From Nageia nagi (Eukaryota; Pinophyta), in NCBI GenBank assembly GCA_050084985.1, contig JBITNC010000001.1, forward strand, positions 102,176,001-102,240,000: a stretch of DNA of 64,000 nucleotides, given 5' to 3'. Under the pieces are notes generated by a model, which worked only from the letters and a program-made list of their open reading frames with translations, made no database searches and was not told the origin of the DNA. How positions within the stretch are numbered: the first letter of the stretch is position 1; the number at the start of each line of letters is the position of its first letter. Of the stretch, positions 9,640-19,266 are shown piece after piece. A program made the translations under genes and the position numbers.

Positions 9640-10500
9640 GTGAAACAAAAAAATTGAGGCAGGCGAGTGACAGAGGCCGCAAGCTGCAGGCGGAGGCGGC
9701 AGGGGTGACCAAAGGCTCCTAGGGGCCAAAGTCAGCGAGGAGGCGGTAAGTCGTGTGGGTTGGCGGTTGACCATCCTAGCCGCGGAGATAGGTCGGCGAG
9801 GAGGGAGGAGGGGCACAGTTAAAAATGCTACGATCATTGGCAAACAAGTTATGTGTATATGCTGCGATCATTGGTAGGCCATGGAAACGCTGTTACAAAG
9901 TAGAGAGAGGTGCAAGGCGAGGTAGCAGTGTGGGGAGAGGATATCACCATGCTACGGGGAGGAGAAAGGAGCTATGAGTGACGTGCCACCTACGCGGCCA
10001 TGCGGATAAAGGGAGAAGGCCGTTCAACGTATCCGTTCGGTGCATATCCTGTGATCAAGAGGCTGGTGCGAGCAGGGCGTGAGAGGGGAGGAGAGCAGCG
10101 TGTGGAGGAGAAGGACTTGGCTCTGCAGCATGCATTATGCCAAATGATTTACGTGCCTTCCCTATGCTTCCAAGGATGCACGAGGCATTCAACAGTTCGT
10201 AGCCCCTTTCAATGTATCCGATTTGTGCAGAGGAGGAGACTACGAAGGCAGACAATGTGCAGACCCTATAATAATGTATCTATTTTGTGCCAATCCTACG
10301 ATCATTTTAGTCCATGAAACTTGGTTTGCATCATCCATCGAGTCAAATAATTCACATCGATGATCAACGCTGGCCACGAAACCAGGCAGCGTCGTGGGCA
10401 GGAGCCGGCGAGCAGAGGAGGTGTACACGGGGGCGGCGCCGAACGGGAGGAGCGATGGCATCGCGTGGGCGAAGGCGGAGATGGTCGTGGGCCATACAAA
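9640..10500 (-). pseudogene. GC-rich cargo with degraded PPR-protein fragments inside the C2 leader
   Basis: This segment is much richer in G and C than its surroundings. On the minus strand it holds pieces that look like pentatricopeptide (PPR, PLS-class) repeats. Near 10290-10370 it reads CELFDSMDDANQVSWTKMIV followed by GLAQN. Near 10195-10235 it reads AQIGYIERGYELLNA, then ASLEA-GRHVNHLA in another frame. Near 10025-10070 it reads LLITGYAPNGYVER. Near 9810-9890 it reads NSVSW, then MIAAYTHNLFA. PPR proteins edit or process organelle RNA, and the E/DYW type has the usual LFD-MP...VSW-MI-GY-QNG pattern seen here. The frames are broken and the spacing is irregular, so this is a captured, rearranged fossil. 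No matching segment is seen in the C4 leader. Confidence 0.6.
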
Positions 10501-10636
10501 TTAAATTGTAATCATGAATTTGACCCCCCCCAATTTGTAAATTTAATAAAATTTATACAATGTTAATTTTTAATCGTGATCCCCCTCCTGTTTTGATTAT
10601 TATGTTTTTAAACAGAGTTAAAATATTAAAAACTAG

Positions 10637-10748
10637 ATATATATATATATTTGATTGAAATAAAATATATATATATAAGTTTGTTTTAATTATTTTAAAC
10701 AAAGTTAAAAAACAAAATAAAAAAATATCTATATATATATATATATTT
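10637..10748. repeat. TA microsatellite tracts
   Basis: Several (TA)n runs (around 10639-10651, 10667-10675 and 10729-10745) lie beside the cargo segment of the C2 leader. A similar run lies at 43759-43781 in C4 at the equivalent place. Confidence 0.8.
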
Positions 10749-11192
10749 GATATTATTGTGCCTCTAAAATTGTGGTAGAACAACAAATTGTCCTCCTCAA
10801 TAAAATATGTAAAAACAAAATTGCATCTTCCTCCTTTTTTTGATATTTTTCACAAAAGACTATTGTAAAAACTTTTCAATAAGATGCTATCATAATATAT
10901 TTTTTCTCAAAAGAAAAAACATTTTCTTTGTACATTAAAAATAGATTACTAACATAAAAGTTTGTTAGTAAGAAGAGAATAGGAAAAATATATTATGGTA
11001 TTGCTAAGACATTAAGCTAGCATAATCATACAAAAGATTAGTATCATAATGAACTTTGTTAAAGAAGGATAGAAGGTTATACCTTTTCAAACCTTTTACC
11101 TCACAATGAAGAATGAAGATCTCCAAAGTTGAGAAGGATGAAGCACTTCCAAGATGTAGCTTCCACACCAAAAGAAGAGCTTCCTCAACAAG

Positions 11193-11204
11193 GCTCTGAT
11201 ACCA
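11193..11204 (-). other. C2 primer binding site (initiator tRNA-Met)
   Basis: TGGTATCAGAGC in sense, two bases inside the 5' LTR. It matches the 3' end of plant initiator tRNA-Met, the common primer for plant copia elements. Confidence 0.95.
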
Positions 11205-11206
11205 AA

Positions 11207-11714
11207 TGAAGGATTTGAACTGGTTCTAAACAAATCCTCTAGGACCTTAGACTAGGAAACTCAAGTGTACACAAGATAACACATCTATAATTCTAAGAAC
11301 ATCATTCACACAATATGACACCAATATAATGTGGTTCCTCCCTCCTTGGGAGTACATCCACAACTAGTTCTCTTATTCTCAAATCTATGTCTCTCTTACA
11401 ACTATTCTCTAGCTCTCTCCTACACAACCAAGTAGAGTAATATTACTCAAAAATTAGATATTTTTACATGAGGAGAGGCCCTCTATTTATAGGTTGAGAG
11501 CACCTCCCTAACCTTCCTTTAACCCAAGGGTAAGGTTAGGGTTACATTAAATGTACCACCAAACTTCAACCTACCAACTAACTCCTTTGGTAAAGTCAAA
11601 GTCTTCATATTAAAGAATTCTATTAATCTCTTAAGGTATCTACATACCCTTAAGTGATTAATTGAATTTACAAGGAGTTTAGATATTCACAATATTTCAT
11701 TACAAATTCTAACA
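11207..11714 (-). repeat. C2 5' LTR with promoter
   Basis: This 508 bp repeat differs from the 3' LTR at two positions. In sense it begins TGTTAGAATTTG and ends TTCA. The TATA box TATAAATA lies at 11484-11491, so transcription would start shortly downstream and run leftwards. It is bounded on the right by the ATCTT duplication. Confidence 0.96.
11484..11491 (-). promoter_or_regulatory. TATA box in the C2 5' LTR
   Basis: CCTATAAATAGAGGG in sense, a strong plant TATA context. It is present at the same place in both LTRs, and equivalent boxes occur in the C1 and C4 LTRs. Confidence 0.75.
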
Positions 11715-11759
11715 ATCTTGGTAGTTTAGGATTGTGTTCTTTATAGTTCAATCCCTTCA
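11715..11759 (+). repeat. C1 3' LTR, last part, beginning with the right ATCTT duplication
   Basis: ATCTTGGTAGTTTAGGATTG continues the LTR broken at 2929 and ends AATCCCTTCA. The reverse complement of the C4 LTR start (GATCTTGGGAGTTTAGAG, ending TCTCTCA) confirms that this is the LTR terminus. Confidence 0.88.
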
Positions 11760-12260
11760 AGTATGCCTACGATCCCTTATCCACATATGATCCTCCATCT
11801 GCAGAGTCAATTCACTTGCACCAAGCATAACAAGGGGGTTGCAATGGGGGTAGTAGCCCCTTCTTCTTGCAAACTTTTTGGATCTATTTTTAGTCCTTTT
11901 TTAGAAATAGTATTATTTTTGTATAACCTATTTTTAGTGGTGAATTTGGGCCATTTATATTTAGGTCATAGAATGTATTCTCTATTATATAAGAGAATCT
12001 TTTTATGAAGTAAATATCAATATATTAGAGTTTCGCTAAGGTTTGTGCATACATGAGCTTGATAGAGAGTTTGTGAGATACTGAGGAGATAGTGCATCAA
12101 TGTTGATGTGGATTACAATCCCTTTATTGTTGGATTGTGATAAAGATTTGATTGGTTGTTTCTCCAAGGATGTAGCCCACATTAGGTGAACCTCATTAAA
12201 TAATGTGTTAATTTCTTGTATGATTATTCTTGGTTATCTATTTTACTTACTTTAACAAGT
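11760..12260 (+). repeat. LTR fragment of an unidentified copia-like element
   Basis: A TATA-like TATTATATAAGAGAATC lies near 11985, and GGATGTAGCCCACATTAGGT-GAACC lies at 12168-12192. The same motif stands near the downstream end of two other LTRs in this window (22060 and 34975). The left edge is cut by the C1 insertion and the right edge runs into the LINE fossil, so the exact limits are unknown. Confidence 0.45.
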
Positions 12261-12261
12261 T

Positions 12262-13200
12262 TTATTCTACATATATATTTTTCTTAAATCTATATATACC
12301 CAACACATGAAGGTTTAAGATTGGGAAAAAATGGAAGATTAAAGATGAGAAGGTATGATCTTCTAAAAGGGGTATAATGGAGATGCACAAATTATATATG
12401 GTTAAGGAAAAAGGTATATTTTTCATTACATAGTCAACAACACTAGCTCCATGAGCATATGGAAAATATGTAAAATTATTGGAAAGAGGGAATTGCTTGA
12501 TACCATTTAGAATGATTAAGTCATGAGACTCACTAAGGTTAATTAGATTCTTACCATAGGGTGTGATTATAGTGTTCACATTGGTTGATAATCAAGAAAT
12601 ACCTAAACTATCACATCAATATCCTTTAGATGCATTAGATATGAAGAAATATCATATATAAGGCATTATGCAATACCTATACAAGTATTGAAATCACCCA
12701 CTAACAAAATATCACTAAGGAAGGAGAATTTAGAAGTTTTTAGAAAATATCTAAATATGGTGAGTCTCCATATGATGTCACAGCATTTCATGAGTAGATG
12801 GGGGGGAAATAACATATTGACATATAGAGTCAATTAAGTGGTGGATTTTTATCTAGAGAGATCCACATAAATTTGGCATGATAATATGAGCATTCCAAAT
12901 GTATAGAAGAGGCAATACGATCCTAGAATTAACAAGAAATACCTCCAAAACCCTTAGTGCCATGTTGAGTCTTCAATTTGTGTACATATAACCATGAGTA
13001 ACCTCTATAATAAGGTAATGACTTCATGCAAGTCTCATATGTTTCTATAAAGAAGATAATATCTTTATTATGGATCACATCATTTGTTGAACCTATGGAA
13101 AATAAAAGAGAAACATGAAAATTCCATACAACAATCTAAGACTTGAGGTATAGCATAATGATGAGGGGATTGACCTTTTTGGGGCCAACCAAGAGGAGGA
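12262..13200 (-). pseudogene. LINE (L1-type) endonuclease domain fossil
   Basis: LINE ORF2 proteins nick DNA with an APE-like endonuclease. The best piece (12262-12579) reads NGIKQFPLSNNFTYFP, AHGASVVDYVM and DHTFSSLIFHFFP, matching the C-terminal part of that domain (NG-FPxS..TY..G.SVIDYV...DH.). Upstream in sense, in broken frames, are PYYRGYSWLYVHK, GTKGFGGIS, a YFPP motif and ILLVGDFNT-like residues near 12690. Stops and frameshifts are frequent, and no RT domain follows because the fossil stops at an LTR fragment. It is an ancient 5'-part remnant. Confidence 0.75.
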
Positions 13201-14339
13201 ATATCTAGGATAATGAAAATGGTCTTTCATTGCATAAAAAAGAACAACTACCTACATGAGAAAGATAGTCAATGCAGATGGGATCTAGATGAAACCCTTC
13301 ATCTCATATCAAGGAGAATGAAACCCTTAAGCCACAAAAAAGATTACATAAATCACTTACATGCTAGATTAAAAACATGCATACAATACCATGTCACATG
13401 CATGTAATGTTAGATTAGTTGCATGTAAGGTATAGGCAAAAGAATATCTATAAACATTAAAAAAGATATCTATTGGAATATAATTGAAGAAACCTACCAT
13501 CAAAATCCACCATGGCCTGCATAAAACCACAAACAAAAACACCCACTCATGCCCTAAAAAAATTCCTAGTTGCAAAGAGTTGTCCTCCTAGATTCATGTC
13601 CTTAATGTAGAGTAAAATTAGGTTAAAGGGCCAAGTGGTTTCTAATGTGCACCTCTATTTTTTATGAAGTCATAATCTGTACTTCCTAGACTCCAGTATA
13701 AAAACCTAAGAATCTCATGGCTAAACTTTAAATATTTTCTAGAGAATGGTAGCAGTAATGCAAATCAAATATTTTCAGACACAAACAAAAGGATAAATTT
13801 TCAACTCAAAGAAAAGTAGGATAAATTTTTTCGATAGTTAATAGAATTTGCATGGCTATTTAAGAATTTCAATATAATAAAAAAATAGATAAAACTTAAG
13901 TTATCTTAATATTAAAGTTATTATATGAATTTAACCTTTACTATAAAAAAATATTATTTAATAATAAATAAAATATTAATTATATAAATAAAAAAAACTT
14001 AATTTAAACTATGTAAAAAATAATTAGTGTAGAGAGTGTGTTTTGAAATGGACTGTAACAAGCTTTCACAATGATAGAGAATGATCTTTAGAAGAGCTCA
14101 TAATAGTTATCAAACTATTTTAATAAAAAGGGACCATTTAAACTTACACATGCATTTTCTTTAACAAAAAATGACCAACAATTTTTTAACCATACATCTA
14201 CTTTAGACCATAGCTAATACTAAAAAATATAATGAAACAAGTTATAGGGCTTTGGTGCCTACTTCCCATTCCATAGGGGTCCTATAAGAGATGGATCATT
14301 TTGGGTAGAGAGACCCATACTTTACTTCAACTCAACCAC
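13201..14339. other. No recognised feature
   Basis: AT-rich sequence with short ORFs only. A small cluster of ACATGCAT-type words (13360-13430) is the only local repetition I see. Confidence 0.5.
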
Positions 14340-14915
14340 TTATATGTTAATCTCTTCTATGTGTTTAGCTTCCATATACTTCAAATGATGAAAATAAATA
14401 AGGTCCCCAATGCTTTGTAGAATGACGTTGTAACCCATAAGGGATTGATTATTGCATTCCTTCCTAACTTTCAAAAGGGTCTCCCTTTCCTTTAGTGTCA
14501 ATTTTAAATTTTTTGTAGCATCGAGGAGGGAGTTGTGGAACACATATCTTGATATGTGTGAACACATATATTTAGATGTGTTTGAATACATATGAATAGC
14601 CATAACATCCAATTTATCTTCATTCACCAAGAAGTTCTTTTACCATCACTTTAACTTCTCTAGTACCTCCCTTAAAAGAAACCTCAACCTTTTATTATCT
14701 TTCCCTTTAAATTTTATCATTTTATCATTCTTTCCTAGAGTTTTCTTACTTTGAATGATAAGGATGTGGTTGTTAATGTTGTCATACATGGTATTTGTAT
14801 CACCAATAGTTAGCTTCAATATTTGTTTTTGATGTTCTTTCTTACCTTCCATATCCTTTATATTTCTCTTCCCATCAAACTCTTCCTCCTTTTCTTCAAA
14901 ATCACCAAACAACAT
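14340..14915 (-). pseudogene. Unrecognised Lys/Glu-rich coding remnant
   Basis: Two minus-strand open stretches (14646-14915 and 14340-14630) are separated by a few bases holding stops. The first is charged (EEKEEEFDGKRNIKDMEGKK) and helix-prone. The second has a mixed composition (LKLTLKERETLLKVRKECNN). Codon-like bias and two adjacent ORFs in AT-rich DNA hint at an old gene or transposon ORF. I recognise no domain, and chance ORFs are possible. Confidence 0.3.
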
Positions 14916-16139
14916 GGAATTGCTTACCCCTTGGGAGAGATCCTTGCTAGAGTTATCTTATTATAAAAAAAAATTTATACTTACTAGATATATTCAAACA
15001 ATGAGTAAAATAGTGCATTGATACAACATACGAGTATAACTATTCAACATTCATATATATATATGATTTTTGCATGAATAGTTTTTTATTAGTTTAAATA
15101 TTTGTATTATTATTAAACTACGTGAATACTTATGCATTATGTTATAAGTTGGGAGACTTGTATATACCATATATTTGTTTCCATTGGTGTTGAAGTTCTA
15201 TATGGCTCCATTATATGATATTACATGATATTTCAATTAGTCTAAAAACTTTGTTAGTATATTTATTCATGCATTATCTTTGTTTCAAATGAGTTGTATA
15301 AGGAAAGTAAATCATGGAATATGTTACAATGAATTACTTGTAATATCAATTTGATGAGAAGTATTGTTATCTCAATATCTTACAATCGTCAAGATATTCT
15401 AGACTTTAAATGAATTAAGATCATAGTTATTAAAATATTATTCTTGAAATAGTTATGTATTTGCATTTATGCTTACGCTAGATCTCATTAATGATTTTGG
15501 TTTTATTGGTTTTGAGTTATCATTTCACTAGAGCATTTTTTAGGATAGCATATGTTATACAATACCATGGTCTAAATAATCTTCAACACATAGTGGCATA
15601 AAGAATGTGAATTGAGATCAACTTAAAATTTGATCTTTTCTAATAAAATGATGATTTTAAATGGTACTTATATTTTCAATTTTAGAGAATTTAATTATGT
15701 TATGGATTACATTTACATACTCTCATCATGAGTATATTAAATAAAATAATAGAAATAAATTCAATAAAAATAATTATCCTTATAAAAATTATTAAAAAAT
15801 AATATTATTTTTAAATTAGATTTAATGATCCTTATTTAGTTAAATATAACAATCTATAAGTTATTTATAAATATTACATTTACATTACTTAAACAAATGT
15901 ATTATGGGTCATATTTTATGAAAAATATTATAACTATGATAACTATTCTTAGGAATGAAGCATATCCAATAAACATGTAATACTCAATACACCAAATAAT
16001 TTATGCTTAGCATTTGAAATCTATTTTTACTTTTTAATATTTCATAGGATGAAGAAATAATGTTTATTACAACTATAGTTAATTGTCGCCCACATTATGT
16101 TTGAATGATGATTAGTGGGACCCTTTGATTATTGCATAG
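14916..16139. other. AT-rich region without recognised genes
   Basis: Very AT-rich with many homopolymer A/T runs and a short TA run near 15053. No domain, LTR end or repeat array was recognised. Confidence 0.5.
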
Positions 16140-16243
16140 AATTAGTTGTTTACACATAGAAATAGTTGATTATTTCTCAGAAATAGTTAATTATCATAAG
16201 GAATAGTTGATTATCGTACTAAAATAGTTGATTATCTCACATA
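16140..16243. repeat. Tandem repeat, 20-21 bp unit, five copies
   Basis: Units of the type AATAGTTGATTAT plus 7-8 variable bases start near 16141, 16161, 16182, 16202 and 16223. The core is more conserved than the rest of each unit. Confidence 0.85.
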
Positions 16244-16300
16244 AATATTCAAAGTATATAATTAAAAAAAAATTGAAGTATCAATTTTTTTTAAAGTGAT

Positions 16301-16365
16301 TGTAGGGATTGGAACTAGGTCCATGCATTTTCAATACAATATCCTAATCGCTATACCATCCTACC
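16301..16365 (-). ncRNA. tRNA-like fossil (possibly tRNA-Phe or a tRNA-derived SINE head)
   Basis: On the minus strand a 5' arm GGTAGGA is followed by a D-arm-like TGGTATAGCGATTAGGATA. Next is an anticodon-arm-like TGTATTGAAAATGCA, which gives loop TTGAAAA with GAA, and then a T-arm-like AGTTCCAATCCC. The box A and box B-like words fit a pol III gene. The T-stem and acceptor stems do not pair fully, so it is not a working tRNA. Confidence 0.4.
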
Positions 16366-16426
16366 ATTCACCAAAATCACTCTCAACCAATAATACTAAT
16401 GGTTTGCATGCAAATTATTTATGTAA

Positions 16427-16482
16427 AATAGTCTATTATTCCCATGCAATAGTGTATTATTTTTGTATGATAGCCTATTTAC
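16427..16482. repeat. Second block of 21 bp repeats
   Basis: AATAGTCTATTATT (16427), AATAGTGTATTATT (16448) and GATAGCCTATTT (16469) recur every 21 bases. The core is related to the array at 16140-16243, on the other side of the tRNA-like fossil. Confidence 0.7.
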
Positions 16483-17562
16483 TAATTGAAATTACTACTC
16501 TCTCTTATTAAGCCATGGGACTTGTCAATAGTTTTATTACATTGCATATCCTGATACTCTCTTAAGTGTTCTTACTAATTCATGGAAATATGAATTCTTA
16601 CATATTTTTTCATTCTTATCAAAATAAATAATTATTAGAATGGTGAGATCCTTTTTCATAGGGCTTCTTTACTTCCCTAAAGCATAATTAGTGCTTTGAT
16701 CTAGTCTTTGTAAACTTTCAACTATGTTAAGTGCATTGAGAGTAGCTTAGTATCCCATTTAGTTTTGTTTAGAAATGTTCATAATTAGACTATACATACA
16801 AAAAGTTTCAGTAAATTTATATGATTCTTTAAATACAATTTTAAAAAATTAAAAATATGTAAAAGATAAAATCAATTGCATGAACTATTTTCTTTGTTGA
16901 CTCTATAAAAATAACTCTATTCTTAAAATTTTATGGTGGGTGCCTGATGTTTCGACCATGATATGCAAGTATGTGTTGAAAAGATTAGTTTAACATCATT
17001 TGATAGAAATAAACACATTAAAAAATATATATTTTATCAAATATTTAAAGCCTACTCTAAGTTTGAGTATTTAGGGGGACTGTAGGTGCTTTCAATTGAC
17101 TAGTCATGTTGGTATTTTATTTTTTGATTGGTGGAAAGGGTTTTTGATAATCCCCATCATCAAAATAAATATTATCCCCCATTATTTGAACTATAAGCTC
17201 TTGTTGAGCCTCTACATCTCTAGATTCTTTAGACAAATGTGACATATTCCCTACCTGATGTTGCGTATTCAGCTAAGCTACATTTTCCTGCATAGTAGAT
17301 AAATGTAAACTTATTAGAATAAAAGTAATCACATATATTTTAAAAAATTATCTAATTCATTAATTTTACCTTAATTTCCCTAAGAATAATTTCATATTGC
17401 ACAATTAAAGAAGAATTTCATATTAGTGATTGAACGGATAAATAATATTTGATGTGAAATAAACTTTCATAATATAAAGCTAATTAATAGTTTCCTCCAA
17501 AGAAATGAAAGTCTTTTTTACTAGATTTTATTGTTTTCAAGTGAAGATTAAGAACCCTCTCT
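16483..17562. other. AT-rich region without recognised genes
   Basis: No domain or terminal repeat was recognised. Confidence 0.45.
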
Positions 17563-17746
17563 GATATGTGGCTACACCAGTTGAATTTTTTACCCAATAG
17601 GGTTTGACCCATGTATTGAATACCCCAAACAAGAATATATATGAACCTTTCTTAAGATATGTGGCTACACCAGTTGAATTTTTTACCCAATAGGGTTTGA
17701 CCCATGTAGTGAATACCCCAAACAAGAATATATGAACCTTCCTTAA
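17563..17746. repeat. Direct duplication of about 93 bp
   Basis: GATATGTGGCTACACCAGTT starts at 17563 and again at 17656. The two copies (93 and about 91 bp) are almost identical, differing by one base (TATTGA/TAGTGA), a TA slip and a T/C near the end. On the minus strand both copies stay open and encode the repeated peptide TWVKPYWVKNSTGVATY. The copies are much more alike than most duplicated sequence here, so the duplication is recent. Confidence 0.9.
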
Positions 17747-18620
17747 TTCCACCACTACTTGAAAAAATATGTTCTAAAAAGTGTGGAATTTCGTTCCCCT
17801 ATTGTATTTATCTGAACTGCTTGAAAAAAAAAACATATACATGGCAAAAAAATTAAATAATGTAATAAAATGTAATTCAAAATACTTGTAAAATTATAAA
17901 AATATTTCTAATTTTATGTGATTGAGATGTTTCTAATGATATAATGGTATTCATATCAATATCAAATTCATTATTTAAAATTTCCATTTCCTATATAGTA
18001 TAGTTTAGAAGTTGGCCCCGTGTTTGAATAGATTCATAATCGTGTGGTAGATGATTGAGGTGTTCAACATCCTTTAATTTGATAAAAAAATGAAAAATTC
18101 CACCTATATTGAGATTCAAAATGGAATCATAGGAGTAGATCATCATAGGAATCCAATATCTGATCCATTAATCGACTTTTTGATCTAAGAATAAGAATAA
18201 AGATGAGGTCGATAAAACTAGCATTGGTCACCCATATAGAAGGATATGGATCATCCTTCCAATGGAATAAACTTTGTAACTTGAGATAAAATAAATTTAG
18301 ATAACATAATATTTTAGATTTTTTCCATGGACTCAAAGATAAGGCCATGAGTAGACACTAGTGTATTCGAAATTTGGATAATAAAAAAGACTTCTAGGTT
18401 TGAAAGTAGGAGATTGAAAATGATTGTTGGGACTAAAAGTAGGAGGTAAAAATGAAATAAATCATTGAAAAAAGATACATAGTGATCAGTGGAAGATACA
18501 CATCAAACATGTTAAGCATTTGGGTGAGAGGTGGCCACGCATTAGGCATCAGCCATATCTAATTGATAATAAGCATGAGAATTTAATGTGATTAGGTTGT
18601 ATCATTTGTTCAAAAAATAA
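17747..18620. other. AT-rich region without recognised genes
   Basis: Only short ORFs are present (for example 18127-18348, minus). I see no support for a gene. Confidence 0.45.
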
Positions 18621-19266
18621 TATGGCTTGAGAAAATGGATATAATGACATGGATTCAACAACATGGATTCAACAATATGGCTTAAACTATAGAATATAAA
18701 TGACATGACATAATTGACATGGTATAAATAACAAGGTGTAAACTTATTAACGAACTAGACGTAAAGACATGACTTCAACGATATGGATTAAATAACATGG
18801 CATAAACAACATGGCTTAAATGACATGGATTAAATAATATGGTATAAATAATAAGGCTTAAGTGATATGGATTAAGCAACATGGCTTAAGCAACATGACT
18901 TGAATTACATGATTGGAGTGACATGGATTGAGTGATGTGGCTTAAGAAATATGGTATAAATGATATGGTTCAAGTGACATAGTTTAAGAAAAAACTTAAG
19001 TGACATGGTTTAAATGATATGGCTTAAGCGAAATGGCTTGAGTAGCATGGCTTAGATCATATGGGATTAGCAACATGGCCTAGGAAACATGATTTTATCG
19101 ATATGGTTTGACCATCATGGATCCAATGACAAGGCTTGGATGATATGGATTCAATGATATAGCTTTCTTGACTTGGCTTTAATGACATGGAACCAATAAC
19201 ATGGCTTACCGAACATGGTTTCCTTGACCTAGATTGAATGACATGGCCTTCTCGACCTAGCTTAAC
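18621..19266. repeat. Degenerate minisatellite, 14 bp unit, about 46 copies
   Basis: The unit is close to CATGGCTTAAATGA. A clean run near 18790-18960 reads CATGGCATAAACAA, CATGGCTTAAATGA, CATGGATTAAATAA, TATGGTATAAATAA, each 14 bases, in register. The first and last 150 bases are more degenerate, and the right end shifts toward CTTGACCTAGATTGA-like units. The ATGG core is the best-kept part. The array lies outside any recognised element. Confidence 0.92.

Larger units (their letters stand above)
8078..11192 (-). other. C2 leader (5' untranslated region), about 3.1 kb
   Basis: This is the sequence between the PBS and the gag ATG. It has no conserved frame of its own. In sense order it has an AT-rich PBS-proximal part with TA microsatellite, a GC-rich cargo segment (about 9650-10500), an AT-rich part with ACTTAA/GCATGC repeats (8890-9240) and a block of about 430 bp (8200-8640) that aligns with C4 41560-42010. 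Only the cargo segment lacks a match in C4. Confidence 0.75.
2930..11714 (-). mobile_element. C2: complete but defective Ty1/copia retrotransposon, nested in the C1 LTR
   Basis: This is a structurally complete 8785 bp LTR retrotransposon read on the minus strand. In sense order it has a 508 bp 5' LTR (11207-11714), a PBS matching initiator tRNA-Met, a leader of about 3.1 kb, gag-pol (8077-4387), a hairpin array, a PPT (3438-3446) and a 508 bp 3' LTR (2930-3437). The two LTRs differ at only two positions by my reading (3073/11350 region T/G, and the C/A in TAATCTT/TAATATT), so the insertion is recent. A perfect ATCTT duplication flanks it. Its coding region is nevertheless multiply broken, so it most likely moved using proteins from another copy. 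Confidence 0.96.
1..11759 (+). mobile_element. C1: decayed Ty1/copia element, 3' half, split by nested C2
   Basis: This is the 3' part of an LTR retrotransposon whose 5' end lies left of the window. In order it holds the integrase tail, RT, RNase H, a non-coding 3' region, a PPT and a 3' LTR. The LTR is interrupted: its first 462 bases end where C2 begins, and its last 45 bases resume after C2's right target duplication. The rejoined LTR would be about 507 bp, close to the LTRs of C4 (482 and 497 bp), to which it is clearly homologous. The coding part has many stops and frameshifts. The element's own target duplication cannot be tested because its 5' end is missing. Confidence 0.9.

Noticed and set aside
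10000-10317. 105-codon plus-strand ORF in the GC-rich block
   Set aside because: It is open mainly because of high GC. The minus strand carries the PPR-like pieces, so this frame is a shadow.
13369-13575. 68-codon minus-strand ORF with hydrophobic start
   Set aside because: No domain, no neighbour support, and AT-rich random sequence gives such ORFs often.
16301-16365. Functional tRNA gene
   Set aside because: The acceptor and T stems do not pair properly, so only a fossil or SINE head can be supported.
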